Shown: positions 47,069 to 56,618, counted from the first letter of the stretch. The stretch: DNA of 64,000 bases from Parageobacillus sp. KH3-4 (GCF_022846435.1 NZ_AP025627.1:1274001-1338000); one strand, 5' to 3'. Notes: a model not told the origin generated them from the letters alone. Numbers and translations are program-made.

Positions 47069-48283
47069 ATGAAAGAACCGTTTCAAAAAGCGCTTGGCAT
47101 TATCCAGCAGCTAAAGAAGCACGGATATGAAGCGTATTTTGTCGGCGGGGCGGTGCGCGATCTTTTATTAAAGCGGAACATTGGCGATGTCGATATCGCG
47201 ACAAGCGCACTGCCGCACGAAGTAATGCAATTGTTCCCGAAAACGATTGATATCGGCTCACAGCATGGTACCGTTGTCGTCATTCATGACGGAATTCCGT
47301 ATGAAGTGACGACGTTCCGCACCGATGGCAACTATGAAGACCACCGCCGTCCGGAATCGGTGACGTTCGTCCGTTCTCTTTACGAAGATTTAAAACGCCG
47401 CGATTTCACGATGAACGCGATCGCGATGGATGAAGCCGGAAAGCTGATCGATCCATTTGACGGACAAGACGCGATCACCAATCGCGTGATTCGCACGGTC
47501 GGCGATCCAAAAGAGCGATTTTCCGAAGATGCGTTAAGAATGATGCGTGCGATCCGGTTTGTCAGTCAGCTTGGATTTTCCCTTGATGAAGAAACAAAGC
47601 AGGCAATTATAGAAAACGCCGCGCTTCTTGCCCACATTTCGGTGGAGCGGATGACGATGGAATTTGAAAAGCTGTTGGAAGGCCCGTTTGCAAGCCGGGC
47701 ATTGTCCTTGTTGGTAGAAACGCGGTTGTTTTTCTATTTGCCGATGCTTCGTGAGAAAGAAAGGGAACTGCAAACGGCTGCCCGTTATGATTGGGGGCTG
47801 CTTGATTCGCGCGGGCAGCGGTGGGGATTTTTATGCTACATTCTTCGCGTCGATTCGCCTGTTAGCTTTTTACGGGCGTGGAAATTGCCCAATCGTATTA
47901 TTAAAGAAGTGGAGACGGTTTTACGGATTGTGCAAACGACGCATTCCGATAGCGACTGGACGAAAGAGCGATTATTTGCGTTTGGGCTGGAGCATGCGAT
48001 TGCCGCAGAAACGGTTCGTTCGGTGGCAAACGGTGAAAACGTGGACGAGCGTCGCAAAAAGTTGCGCGAATTGTTTATGTCTCTTCCAATTAAAACAAAA
48101 AGCGAATTAGCGGTGCGCGGACATGACATCATGAAATGGTTTGGCAAACCGGGAGGACCTTGGGTAAAAGAGATGTTGGCGCTCATCGAGCGAGCGGTGA
48201 TTTATGGGGAAGTAGAAAACCATAAGGAGCGGATTCACGAATGGCTCATTCATCGCAATCTGATACGCGAAGAAAATTGTTAG
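47069..48283 (+). CDS. cca: CCA-adding tRNA nucleotidyltransferase
   Basis: Adds and repairs the 3' CCA of tRNA without a template. The 404-residue protein has the class II head domain with FVGGAVRDLLL and the catalytic DVD in GDVDIATSA (about residues 39-47), RRDFTMNAIA, and DALRMMRAIRF in the neck. Length equals the well-studied G. stearothermophilus enzyme. The ATG at 47069 is after GGGGTGAGG. Its last 43 bases overlap birA in another frame. Confidence 0.97.
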   Translation: MKEPFQKALGIIQQLKKHGYEAYFVGGAVRDLLLKRNIGDVDIATSALPHEVMQLFPKTIDIGSQHGTVVVIHDGIPYEVTTFRTDGNYEDHRRPESVTFVRSLYEDLKRRDFTMNAIAMDEAGKLIDPFDGQDAITNRVIRTVGDPKERFSEDALRMMRAIRFVSQLGFSLDEETKQAIIENAALLAHISVERMTMEFEKLLEGPFASRALSLLVETRLFFYLPMLREKERELQTAARYDWGLLDSRGQRWGFLCYILRVDSPVSFLRAWKLPNRIIKEVETVLRIVQTTHSDSDWTKERLFAFGLEHAIAAETVRSVANGENVDERRKKLRELFMSLPIKTKSELAVRGHDIMKWFGKPGGPWVKEMLALIERAVIYGEVENHKERIHEWLIHRNLIREENC

Positions 48284-49230
48284 AGCTGTTTTCCGAAGCA
48301 AATGGAGATTTTATTTCTGGACAAAAAATTAGCGAAATGCTCGGTTGTTCGCGGACGGCTGTTTGGAAACATATCGAAGAGCTGCGGAAGGAAGGGTTTG
48401 AATTAGAAGCGGTGCGCCGTCTCGGCTACCGCATCGTAAAAACTCCCGATAAAGTGACAGCGAATGAAATTCAGCTTGGTTTAAAGACAAAAACATTTGG
48501 CCGCCATATTCATTTTGAAGAAGAGGTAGCATCGACGCAGCAGATTGCTTTAAAACTCGCATATGAAGGTGCGAAAGAAGGAACGCTGGTGATCGCTGAA
48601 CAGCAAACGGCTGGACGCGGGCGGATGGACCGCAAATGGTTTTCTCCGAAAGGAACGGGAATATGGATGAGTCTCATTTTACGTCCGCCGATTCCGCCAC
48701 AGAAAGCCCCGCAGCTTACGTTGCTGACCGCCGTTGCGATTGCGCAGGCGATCCAGGAAGTGACGAATATCGTTCCAGATATTAAATGGCCGAACGATAT
48801 TTTAATTGACGGAAAAAAATGTGTCGGCATTTTAACGGAATTGCAAGCAGAGCCTGACCGGATTCATTCGGTCATTATCGGCATTGGCATTAACGTCAAC
48901 CAAACGATCGAGCAATTTCCGGAAGAAATCCGTGCCATTGCCACGTCGCTTTCGATCGAAAAAGGAGAGCGCATTCAACGGGCAAAGCTTATCCAAGAAA
49001 TTTTATTGCGGCTCGAAAAATTATATGAACAATATTTGCAATATGGATTCCGCCCGATTAAACTATTATGGGAAGGATATGCCGTCAGCATCGGAAAAGA
49101 AATTGTCGCCCGAACGTTAACCGGGACGATGAAAGGAATTGCGCTTGGCATTACTGATGAAGGCGTGCTTATGTTGGAAGACGAAGACAAACAGATCCAT
49201 TATATTCACTCCGCTGATATTCAATTATAG
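48241..49230 (+). CDS. birA: Biotin protein ligase and biotin operon repressor BirA
   Basis: Activates biotin to biotinyl-AMP and attaches it to acceptor proteins; the complex also represses biotin genes. The 329-residue protein has an N-terminal winged helix (about residues 8-65, ISEMLGCSRTAVWKHIEEL), then the ligase domain with QQTAGRGRMDRKW near 120 and KWPNDI and GIGINVNQ. The class II form with a DNA-binding domain is usual in Bacillus. It begins within the end of cca. Confidence 0.95.
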   Translation: MAHSSQSDTRRKLLELFSEANGDFISGQKISEMLGCSRTAVWKHIEELRKEGFELEAVRRLGYRIVKTPDKVTANEIQLGLKTKTFGRHIHFEEEVASTQQIALKLAYEGAKEGTLVIAEQQTAGRGRMDRKWFSPKGTGIWMSLILRPPIPPQKAPQLTLLTAVAIAQAIQEVTNIVPDIKWPNDILIDGKKCVGILTELQAEPDRIHSVIIGIGINVNQTIEQFPEEIRAIATSLSIEKGERIQRAKLIQEILLRLEKLYEQYLQYGFRPIKLLWEGYAVSIGKEIVARTLTGTMKGIALGITDEGVLMLEDEDKQIHYIHSADIQL

Positions 49231-49288
49231 GCATCCGTCTAGAAAAATTGTGACAATTTTGTTAAAATACAAACGTACAAGGAGAAGG

Positions 49289-49452
49289 GCAGTATCTTCT
49301 ACGAAAGAACTGCACCGAAACAAGTAAGTGACAATTCAATAAAAAAACGCGATCTGCCTTGATCCTTAGAAGGACTTGGACAGAGGGATGAACTCGACCG
49401 ATTGTGGCTATAAGTGTCCTTCTTTCTCAAGGTAGAGAAAGAAGGTTTTTTT
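49289..49452 (+). promoter_or_regulatory. panBCD leader: attenuator, candidate pan-motif RNA
   Basis: First hairpin: GCAGT (49289-49293) and TCTT pair with AAGA and ACTGC (49309-49313), leaving a bulged A at 49294. Antiterminator: AGAAGGAC (49368-49375) is complementary to GTCCTTCT (49416-49423). That right arm overlaps the terminator stem 49418-49428/49435-49445 (11 bp perfect) with a T7 run. The two are mutually exclusive, so transcription into panB is likely switched in the leader. The pan RNA motif with bulged adenosines is known upstream of panB in Firmicutes; membership here is inferred. A TAAAAT at 49263-49268 may be the -10. Confidence 0.65.
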
Positions 49453-49497
49453 GTTCGGTGATTCATCTCCTCTGCGACAAAAGAGGAGGGATAAGTA

Positions 49498-50337
49498 ATG
49501 AAAACGAAAACCGACTTTTTGCGAATGAAGCAAGAAAATGAGCCGATTGTCATGCTGACTGCTTACGATTTCCCGTCGGCGAAACTGGCGGAAGCAGCGG
49601 GAGTGGATATGATTTTAGTCGGCGATTCGCTTGGGATGGTCGTTTTAGGGTATGATTCAACGATACCCGTTACCGTTGAAGAGATGATTCATCATACGAA
49701 AGCGGTACGCCGCGGAGCGCCAAACACGTTTATCGTAACCGACATGCCGTTTATGTCTTATCATTTGTCCATGGAAGAAGCGCTCCGCAATGCGCAACGC
49801 ATCATGCAACAATCAGGGGCAAACGCGGTGAAAGTGGAAGGCGCCGATGACGTTGTCAACGTTATTCGCGCGCTTACAAAAGCGGGAGTTCCTGTCGTGG
49901 CACATCTTGGGCTTACTCCGCAGTCTGTTGGGGTGCTTGGCGGCTATAAAGTGCAGGGCAAAGACGCGGAAAGCGCCCGGAAGCTGATGGAAGACGCTAA
50001 GTTGTGCGAAAAAGCTGGCGCGATCGCTCTCGTTTTGGAATGTGTGCCGAAACAAATTGCCGCGGAAATTACAAAACAGTTGACGATCCCGACCATCGGC
50101 ATCGGCGCTGGCAACGAAGTGGATGGTCAAGTACTCGTATATCATGATGTGCTTGGATATGGAGTGGACCGTGTTCCGAAATTCGTGAAAAAATACGCCA
50201 ATATTCAAGAAACGATTACCCACGCGCTTGCCAATTACGTTGCTGATGTGAAGCTGCGGCGGTTTCCGGAAGCAGCTCATATGTTTACGATGAAGGAAGA
50301 AGAATGGGTTGCCCTATACGGAGGAAAACAATTATGA
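49498..50337 (+). CDS. panB: 3-methyl-2-oxobutanoate hydroxymethyltransferase
   Basis: First step of pantothenate synthesis, adding a one-carbon unit to ketoisovalerate. The 279-residue TIM barrel has [14 protein letters not shown] near the N-terminus and [15 protein letters not shown] with the metal-binding Asp, then KVEGA and GIGAG. ATG 49498 follows AAGAGGAGGG. Its TGA overlaps the panC ATG. Confidence 0.97.
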   Translation: MKTKTDFLRMKQENEPIVMLTAYDFPSAKLAEAAGVDMILVGDSLGMVVLGYDSTIPVTVEEMIHHTKAVRRGAPNTFIVTDMPFMSYHLSMEEALRNAQRIMQQSGANAVKVEGADDVVNVIRALTKAGVPVVAHLGLTPQSVGVLGGYKVQGKDAESARKLMEDAKLCEKAGAIALVLECVPKQIAAEITKQLTIPTIGIGAGNEVDGQVLVYHDVLGYGVDRVPKFVKKYANIQETITHALANYVADVKLRRFPEAAHMFTMKEEEWVALYGGKQL

Positions 50338-51182
50338 TAGTGACAACGAAAGTACAAGACATGCAAACGATGATGCAACAATATCGCCTTGAGGGAAAAA
50401 CGATCGGTTTTGTGCCGACGATGGGATATTTGCACGAAGGGCACGTTGCTCTCATTAGAAAAGCGCGTGAGGAAAACGATATCGTCGCATTAAGCGTTTT
50501 TGTCAATCCGCTTCAGTTCGGTCCAAATGAAGATTTTGAGCGATACCCGCGCGATATCGAGCGCGATGAGCGCATTGCGAAAGAAAACGGTGTCGACGTT
50601 TTCTTTTGCCCAAGTGTAGAGGAAATGTATCCGCGCCCATTAAGCGTGCAAGTGGTCGTGAAAGAGCGCGTCGACGTGCTTTGCGGAAAATCAAGACCTG
50701 GCCATTTCGACGGCGTTGCTACCGTCTTGACGAAATTGTTTCACATTGTCATGCCGACGCGTGCTTATTTCGGGATGAAAGACGCGCAGCAAGTCGCGGT
50801 GGTTGACGGACTTATTCGCGATTTTCATTTCCCAATCGAATTAGTCGCTGTACCGACCGTTCGCGAAGAAGACGGCCTTGCCAAAAGTTCCCGCAACGTT
50901 TACTTATCGCCGGAAGAACGAAAAGAGGCACCGGCGCTCTACCAAGCGCTGCAACAGGCAAAACAGGCAATCGAGAACGGAGAGCGCCATCCGGAGACGG
51001 TTCGCGCATTAGTAAAAAACTATATTCAAGCGCACACAAGCGCGGAGATCGATTATGTGGAAATATACTCTTACCCGGAGTTAAAATCGCTTGAAAAGCT
51101 ATGCGGAAAAGTGATTGTCGCTGTTGCCGTTCGTTTTGCTAATGCCCGTCTCATCGATAATATCGTAATGGATATAAAGTGA
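50334..51182 (+). CDS. panC: Pantothenate synthetase
   Basis: ATP-dependent joining of pantoate and beta-alanine. The 282-residue protein has the HIGH-type signature in [14 protein letters not shown] near residue 25 and [13 protein letters not shown] near 120, KDAQQ, and SSRNVYLS. The open frame begins upstream in panB, but the ATG at 50334 (ATGA overlap, GGAGGAAAAC site) fits family length. Confidence 0.97.
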   Translation: MIVTTKVQDMQTMMQQYRLEGKTIGFVPTMGYLHEGHVALIRKAREENDIVALSVFVNPLQFGPNEDFERYPRDIERDERIAKENGVDVFFCPSVEEMYPRPLSVQVVVKERVDVLCGKSRPGHFDGVATVLTKLFHIVMPTRAYFGMKDAQQVAVVDGLIRDFHFPIELVAVPTVREEDGLAKSSRNVYLSPEERKEAPALYQALQQAKQAIENGERHPETVRALVKNYIQAHTSAEIDYVEIYSYPELKSLEKLCGKVIVAVAVRFANARLIDNIVMDIK

Positions 51183-51203
51183 CGCTATTGGGGGGATTTC
51201 TTT

Positions 51204-51587
51204 ATGTTTCGCACATTAATGAACGCGAAAATTCACCGCGCTCGTGTAACGGAGGCAAATTTGAACTATGTTGGCAGCATTACGATCGATGCTGACATTT
51301 TGGATGCGGTCGGCATGGTTGCTAATGAAAAAGTGCAAATTGTCAACAATAATAATGGAGCGCGTTTTGAAACATATATTATTCCTGGTGAGCGCGGCAG
51401 CGGGGTATTTTGTTTGAATGGCGCCGCTGCCCGGCTTGTGCAAAAGGGGGATGTCATTATTGTAATTTCCTATGCGATCGTTCCTGAGGAAAAAATCGCC
51501 CAACATCGCCCGAAAATCGCGATTATGGACGAGAACAATCGCATTCAGCAGCTCATTGTCGAAGAACCAGCACATACGGTTTTATAA
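51204..51587 (+). CDS. panD: Aspartate 1-decarboxylase
   Basis: Makes beta-alanine from aspartate. The 127-residue proenzyme is self-cleaved between Gly24 and Ser25 (YVGSITID), creating the pyruvoyl group. Tyr58-type residues and the NGAAARL motif are present. Its product feeds PanC. A terminator follows, closing panBCD. Confidence 0.97.
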   Translation: MFRTLMNAKIHRARVTEANLNYVGSITIDADILDAVGMVANEKVQIVNNNNGARFETYIIPGERGSGVFCLNGAAARLVQKGDVIIVISYAIVPEEKIAQHRPKIAIMDENNRIQQLIVEEPAHTVL

Positions 51588-51600
51588 TAAAAGAAAGAAT

Positions 51601-51635
51601 AGGGGGCTATTTCGCGAGCGAAAAGGCCCCTTTCG
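51601..51635 (+). terminator. Rho-independent terminator after panD
   Basis: AGGGG (51601-51605) pairs with CCCCT (51627-51631) around an inner TTTCG/CGAAA hairpin, then TT-rich sequence. Confidence 0.75.
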
Positions 51636-51663
51636 TTACGCTTTTTTATTTTGAGGTGACGAT

Positions 51664-54429
51664 ATGAAAGACCGGTTTGTAATCATGGATTTAGAAACAA
51701 CGGGGAATGTTCCGAAAAAAGGCGACCGCATTATTCAGCTTGGCATGGTAGTCGTAGAAAACGGGCAGATTGTCGATCGTTTCTCGAGTTTTTTCAATCC
51801 AGAGAGGGATATTCCTCCATTTGTTCAGCAGTTAACGAACATTAATGAACAAATGGTCGCTGATGCGCCTATTTTTGCTGAGGAAGCGGCGAAAGTCGCC
51901 GACATGCTGCAGCAATCTTATTTCGTCGCCCATAACGTCTCGTTTGATTTGCAGTTTTTACAGGAAGAATTACAGATGGCAGGATTTCCCCCATTTTCAG
52001 GGCCGACGATCGATACGGTCGAACTTGCCCGCATCGTTTTTCCAGATGCTGAAAGTTATAAATTAACAGATTTGGCAAAACTTCTATGTATTACCCATAA
52101 CCAGCCACATCACGCTGACAGCGATGCGGAAGTCACCGCTAAATTATTCATCGCGTTACTGGACCGCTTGCGCCAGCTGCCGCTTGCGACGCTGCAACAT
52201 TTAAAGCGCTTGTCGCCCTATTTGAAAAGCGATTTATATTCGTTGCTGGACAATATGATGATAGAAAAGATGACATCTTTAGCCGATGAGAAGTCATATA
52301 TATTTTACCATGGCGTTGCGCTAAAAAAACCTGCTCCCATGCAGAAAAAAGACAAAGGCGGCAACAAGCAAGCTTCGTTTGCCGAATTTTTTGCCGGTCC
52401 GCATACGCTTCCGCTTGATCATTATGAAAGACGAGATGGGCAATGGGAAATGATGAAGCTCGTTTATGAGGCGCTCGACACGTCGCAGCACGCTTTAGTC
52501 GAAGCGGGGACAGGCATTGGCAAATCGCTGGCGTATTTAATTCCAAGCGCCTTTTTTGCGTATGAGCGGCAAAAGCGCGTCGTGATTAGCACGCATACGC
52601 TCCAGCTGCAACAGCAGCTGCTTGAGCGCGACATCCCTTTCGTAAAAACGATTGTTCCGTTTCCGCTTCGCGTAGCAGTGCTGAAAGGGAAGCGCAATTA
52701 TCTTTCATTGGATAAGTTTGTCGCTTTTTTGCGGGAGCATCATCAAAACTATGATGTTGTATTGTTGAAATGCCAGCTTCTTGTTTGGTTGACGAAAACG
52801 GAAACAGGAGATATAGACGAATTAAACGTCTCATCTGGAGCACGTTTATTTTTGCCATTTCTGTTTATGGATGAGGAAGATAACGGCGGCAAATATAATT
52901 TCTTTTTACGAGCGAAACAGCGTGCTGAAGAAGCCGATATTGTGATCACCAATCACGCTTTTTTATTGCATGACGTTACTGCTTCTACACCGCTTTTGCC
53001 TGATTATGAACATATAGTCATTGATGAGGCGCACCATCTGGAAGATGTGGCGTCCCGTTATTTCGGGCAACAAGTCGATTATGTGTCTATTCGTTTGCTA
53101 TTAACAAGAATTGGTAAAATAAGTGAAAATGGTTCGCTTGCGAAGTTGATGAAATTATTTGAACGGCATCATCTAAATGCGGAGGATCGTTTTTTGCGTT
53201 GTGAGCGGCTTGTGGAAGAGCTTCAGTTTGAGTGTGACGAGCTGTTTCGCATGATGCGCCGTTATGCATTAGACCGAAAGCCGCCGGAATCGGGGCGCTG
53301 CCGCTATCGCATTGCGCCAAAAAAAGAAAGCGGCCGCCAATGGAGCGCAATGAAAGAACTGCTATGGCGGGTACGTGATCATATTGCCCAGCTTGTTGAC
53401 GAAACAAAGCGGTTGCAGGCGATTTTCATACAAAACGAAATGGAAACATCCATATCCAATAAGTCATGTTCGTATTTTTCCGACGTTTCCTCCTTGAGCC
53501 ACATTGTCGATGCATTGTTCGATTTAATGGAAAGCGATGATCCAATGATGGTGCGGTGGATCGAAGCGGAGGAAAAGGGAGCGGCAAACGCTACTGCGAT
53601 TTATTCGCAGCCGATTCAGCTCGATGAATTTTTTGCCGAACGGCTGTTTATGCGAAAAAAAAGCGTTGTGCTTACATCGGCGACATTAACGATGAATGGC
53701 AGTTTCGCATATATGATATCCCGTCTCGGATTAAGTGACTTTTATCCAATTTGCCAAACGATTCCGTCCCCGTTTTCGTATAAAGAACAAGCGATCCTAA
53801 TGATTCCGAGCGATTTTCCATCCATTTCTTCTGTATCATTAGAAGAATATGCTTCCGCTGTGGCTGAAGGGATAGCACAAATTGCTGAACGAATCAAAGG
53901 GAAAATGCTCGTACTTTTTACTTCTTACGAGCTGCTGCGATTGACTGCCGCCGCGATGAATATGGATGAACGAAGCGGAGAACATGTATTGATCGCCCAG
54001 GGAGTACAAAGCGGCAGTGCAGCAAAACTGACAAGAGCGTTTCAACAGTTTGAACAAGCGATTTTGTTTGGAACAAGCAATTTTTGGGAAGGAGTCGATT
54101 TGCCTGGTGACGAGCTGTCGGTGGTAGTGATCGTCCGCTTACCGTTTGCGCCACCAGATGACCCGGTCATCGCGGCAAAGAGCGAGCATATTCGCGCCAA
54201 AGGAGGGAATCCTTTTTACGAGCTGTCTCTTCCGGAAGCGGTACTCCGCTTTAAGCAAGGGTTCGGAAGGCTGATTCGCACGAAAAAGGATAAAGGGGCG
54301 GTGTTTGTACTTGATCGCCGTCTTACGTCTGCTTCATACGGAAAATATTTCTTAAATTCATTGCCGCCGCTCAACGTCTATGAACAATCGCTTGATCAAC
54401 TTTTACAAAAACTGGAAAAATGGCTATGA
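51664..54429 (+). CDS. dinG: DinG family helicase-like 3'-5' exonuclease
   Basis: A 921-residue protein with an N-terminal DEDDh exonuclease (about residues 1-165: MDLETTG, AHNVSFDLQFL, HHADSDAEVT) fused to an XPD-like helicase core. Walker A is EAGTGIGKS near residue 282, the DEAH box is VIDEAHHLED near 455, and the C-terminal FGTSNFWEGVDLPG and QGFGRLIR are motifs V-VI. The four cysteines of the iron-sulfur cluster seen in E. coli DinG are not evident. In Firmicutes this fusion acts as exonuclease rather than helicase. The next gene is about 280 bases away. Confidence 0.94.
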   Translation: MKDRFVIMDLETTGNVPKKGDRIIQLGMVVVENGQIVDRFSSFFNPERDIPPFVQQLTNINEQMVADAPIFAEEAAKVADMLQQSYFVAHNVSFDLQFLQEELQMAGFPPFSGPTIDTVELARIVFPDAESYKLTDLAKLLCITHNQPHHADSDAEVTAKLFIALLDRLRQLPLATLQHLKRLSPYLKSDLYSLLDNMMIEKMTSLADEKSYIFYHGVALKKPAPMQKKDKGGNKQASFAEFFAGPHTLPLDHYERRDGQWEMMKLVYEALDTSQHALVEAGTGIGKSLAYLIPSAFFAYERQKRVVISTHTLQLQQQLLERDIPFVKTIVPFPLRVAVLKGKRNYLSLDKFVAFLREHHQNYDVVLLKCQLLVWLTKTETGDIDELNVSSGARLFLPFLFMDEEDNGGKYNFFLRAKQRAEEADIVITNHAFLLHDVTASTPLLPDYEHIVIDEAHHLEDVASRYFGQQVDYVSIRLLLTRIGKISENGSLAKLMKLFERHHLNAEDRFLRCERLVEELQFECDELFRMMRRYALDRKPPESGRCRYRIAPKKESGRQWSAMKELLWRVRDHIAQLVDETKRLQAIFIQNEMETSISNKSCSYFSDVSSLSHIVDALFDLMESDDPMMVRWIEAEEKGAANATAIYSQPIQLDEFFAERLFMRKKSVVLTSATLTMNGSFAYMISRLGLSDFYPICQTIPSPFSYKEQAILMIPSDFPSISSVSLEEYASAVAEGIAQIAERIKGKMLVLFTSYELLRLTAAAMNMDERSGEHVLIAQGVQSGSAAKLTRAFQQFEQAILFGTSNFWEGVDLPGDELSVVVIVRLPFAPPDDPVIAAKSEHIRAKGGNPFYELSLPEAVLRFKQGFGRLIRTKKDKGAVFVLDRRLTSASYGKYFLNSLPPLNVYEQSLDQLLQKLEKWL

Positions 54430-54500
54430 TAAATGGATGGAAAACGGCGTAAGCTATAGCTAGATTGGATTAGCCGTCAATCCGCTTGGCGAATTGCAGC

Positions 54501-54540
54501 AAAAAAGCGCCTTGCTTATGCGTGTGTAGAAGCAAGGCGC
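54501..54540 (-). terminator. Terminator reading on the minus strand, without a matching gene
   Basis: An 11-bp perfect stem (54507-54517 with 54530-54540) has six A on its left side (54501-54506) and no T-run on its right. So it is a terminator only for a transcript moving leftwards. No minus-strand gene precedes it for several kilobases. In the + direction it could only be a weak 3' hairpin for dinG. Confidence 0.55.
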
Positions 54541-54580
54541 CTGTGAAAAATGGTGTAGGCGGGAAATTTTTTATGAAATA

Positions 54581-54601
54581 AACAGGCGAACCTGTTATAA
54601 T
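54581..54601 (+). promoter_or_regulatory. Promoter of ypmA-ypmB with overlapping inverted repeat
   Basis: TGT-TATAAT (54593-54601) is an extended -10. AACAGG (54581-54586) and CCTGTT (54591-54596) form a 6-bp inverted repeat around CGAA that ends in the -10 element, so a protein bound there would block transcription. No known operator is recognised. Confidence 0.5.
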
Positions 54602-54708
54602 AATAAGAAAACACAACATGTCATATTGCTGTTGTATTTGTATTGTTGCCGTTGTATCTTGTTCGTATAAGTAACAAAATTTGTGTCACACAGGAGGAAG
54701 CGACGTAA

Positions 54709-54879
54709 ATGGAAAGTAAAATCGAGGTGCTTGCTACTGTAAAAATCCAACATTCCGATGACTTATACAAAATCGTCGATTGCCTGAACCGGACGTTGAA
54801 GCGAGACAATCTTATGTTCGGGCTCGCTTTAGATGAAAAGGATAAAAAGCAGGCGATTTTTACTATTTATCGTACGTAA
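54709..54879 (+). CDS. ypmA: YpmA, DUF4264 family, 56 residues
   Basis: A 56-residue soluble protein starting MESKIEVLATVKIQ and ending AIFTIYRT. Size, sequence pattern and position between dinG and ypmB match B. subtilis YpmA. Function unknown. A strong CAGGAGG site lies 10 bases before the ATG. ypmB begins a few codons after its stop. Confidence 0.85.
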   Translation: MESKIEVLATVKIQHSDDLYKIVDCLNRTLKRDNLMFGLALDEKDKKQAIFTIYRT

Positions 54880-54892
54880 AGATGTGATGGAA

Positions 54893-55369
54893 ATGAAAAA
54901 GTGGATCGTTTTAGTGCTCGTTTTTTTATGTCTTGGAGTTTGGCAGGCGATCTCCGTTTACCGGGATGCTTTGCAGCCAAAACAGTCGCTGGTGGAAAAG
55001 GCGTTAGAGCGAGCAAAAGAAAAAATTGCTTTCACGCGTATTGAGCGCACTTATACATACTATGGAGACCGCACTTATACCGTTTTTATCGGCGAGAATA
55101 AACAGGGAAAAAAATATATCGTCTGGGTTCCAGAAAAGAAGGGAAAAATTGTTGTCAAACGAGCGGAAAGCGGCATTACAGAAACAGAAGCGATCGCGAA
55201 ATTAAAAGCGGAGCGCCATCCGAAAAAACTTATTTCCGCCAAGCTTGGCATGGAAAAGGGCGTACCTCTTTGGGAGTTAACATACATTGATCAACATGAT
55301 CGCTATTCGTTTTATTACTTAAGCTTTACTGACGGAACATTTCTAAAGAGGTACAGTTTTCAACAATGA
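54893..55369 (+). CDS. ypmB: YpmB, secreted or membrane-anchored protein (DUF5590/PepSY-like)
   Basis: A 158-residue protein with an N-terminal signal anchor (MKKWIVLVLVFLCLGVWQAI) and an extracytoplasmic alpha/beta domain. Segments KYIVWVPEKKGKIVVKR and LWELTYIDQHDRYSFYYLSFTDG repeat a PepSY-type pattern. Function unknown. ATG 54893 gives the cleanest signal sequence; ATG 54887 is possible; the frame before that overlaps ypmA. The order dinG-ypmA-ypmB-aspB is as in B. subtilis. Confidence 0.8.
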   Translation: MKKWIVLVLVFLCLGVWQAISVYRDALQPKQSLVEKALERAKEKIAFTRIERTYTYYGDRTYTVFIGENKQGKKYIVWVPEKKGKIVVKRAESGITETEAIAKLKAERHPKKLISAKLGMEKGVPLWELTYIDQHDRYSFYYLSFTDGTFLKRYSFQQ

Positions 55370-55390
55370 CATAATTAGGGGGAAGAAACG

Positions 55391-56581
55391 ATGAAACTTG
55401 CGAAACGAGTTGCTTCACTCACACCATCCACCACGCTAGCGATCACGGCAAAAGCAAAAGAGTTAAAAGCAGCAGGTTATGACGTGATTGGATTGGGAGC
55501 AGGCGAACCGGATTTTAACACGCCGCAGCATATTATTGACGCAGCTGTCAAAGCGATGAATGAAGGGCATACGAAATACACGCCGTCGGGCGGCCTGCCG
55601 GCTCTAAAAGCCGAGATTGTTAAGAAATTTGAAAAAGACCAGCAACTTCATTACGAGCCGTCGGAAATCATCGTTTGTGTCGGGGCCAAACACGCGTTAT
55701 ATACGTTATTTCAAGTTATTTTAGACGAAGGGGATGAAGTGATCATCCCGACTCCGTATTGGGTCAGCTATCCGGAGCAAGTGAAGCTTGCCGGCGGCGT
55801 TCCTGTTTATGTCAAAGGTTTGGAGGAAAACGAGTTTAAAATCACGCCGGAGCAGCTAAAAGCAGCGATTACGGAGCGGACAAAGGCGGTGATTATCAAT
55901 TCGCCAAGCAATCCGACGGGAATGATTTATACGGAAGAGGAGTTAAAAGCGCTTGGTGAAGTTTGCTTGGAGCATGACATTTTGATCGTTTCCGATGAAA
56001 TTTATGAAAAATTGGTGTACGGAAACGCCAAACACGTATCGATCGCGCAATTGTCGCCAGAGCTAAAAGCGCAAACGATCGTCATTAATGGCTTGTCCAA
56101 ATCGCATTCGATGACGGGATGGCGGATTGGCTATGCGGCCGGAAACAAAGAAATTATTAAGGCGATGACCGATCTTGCCAGCCACAGCACCTCCAATCCG
56201 ACATCGATCGCGCAATACGCAGCGATTGCTGCATACAGCGGTCCGCAAGAGCCGGTGGAAGAAATGCGCAAAGCATTTGAAGAACGGTTGGATATTATTT
56301 ATGAAAAACTCGTGCAAATTCCAGGATTTACTTGCGTGAAGCCGCAAGGAGCGTTTTATTTGTTCCCAAACGCGCGTGAAGCGGCGAAAATGGCCGGTTA
56401 TGATACGGTGGACGAATTGGTTAAAGCGCTGTTGGAAGAGGCGAACGTTGCGCTTGTGCCGGGATCCGGATTCGGCGCGCCGGACAATGTCCGCTTGTCA
56501 TACGCCACGTCGCTTGATGTGTTGGAAAAAGCGGTGGAACGCATCAAACAATTTATGGAAAACAAACTGCAGCATGCGTAA
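55391..56581 (+). CDS. aspB: Aspartate aminotransferase
   Basis: PLP enzyme of the I-gamma subgroup, exchanging amino groups between aspartate and 2-oxoglutarate. The 396-residue protein has GAGEPDFNTP, NSPSNPTG, SDEIYEKLVY and the PLP lysine in NGLSKSHSMTGWRIGY near residue 238. Its aspartate can feed asnS, dapB branch and panD in this window. A terminator separates it from asnS. Confidence 0.97.
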   Translation: MKLAKRVASLTPSTTLAITAKAKELKAAGYDVIGLGAGEPDFNTPQHIIDAAVKAMNEGHTKYTPSGGLPALKAEIVKKFEKDQQLHYEPSEIIVCVGAKHALYTLFQVILDEGDEVIIPTPYWVSYPEQVKLAGGVPVYVKGLEENEFKITPEQLKAAITERTKAVIINSPSNPTGMIYTEEELKALGEVCLEHDILIVSDEIYEKLVYGNAKHVSIAQLSPELKAQTIVINGLSKSHSMTGWRIGYAAGNKEIIKAMTDLASHSTSNPTSIAQYAAIAAYSGPQEPVEEMRKAFEERLDIIYEKLVQIPGFTCVKPQGAFYLFPNAREAAKMAGYDTVDELVKALLEEANVALVPGSGFGAPDNVRLSYATSLDVLEKAVERIKQFMENKLQHA

Positions 56582-56583
56582 AC

Positions 56584-56616
56584 AAAAGCGGCTTTGCTTT
56601 GGCAAAGCCGCTTTTT
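56584..56616 (+). terminator. Rho-independent terminator after aspB
   Basis: A 14-bp perfect stem (56584-56597 with 56602-56615), loop TTTG, ending in T-run. Confidence 0.92.
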
Positions 56617-56618
56617 GG

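Noticed and set aside
49231-49497. T-box riboswitch before panB
   Set aside because: There is a terminator and antiterminator, but no T-box sequence (AGGGTGGNACCGCG-like) and no aminoacyl-tRNA specifier context.
53580-53760. Iron-sulfur cluster in DinG
   Set aside because: The four-cysteine pattern of E. coli DinG between Walker A and the DEAH box is not present; the protein is the exonuclease-fused Firmicute form.
54581-54601. LexA (SOS) box next to dinG
   Set aside because: The site AACAGGCGAACCTGTT does not fit CGAACN4GTTCG, and it lies downstream of dinG, not upstream.
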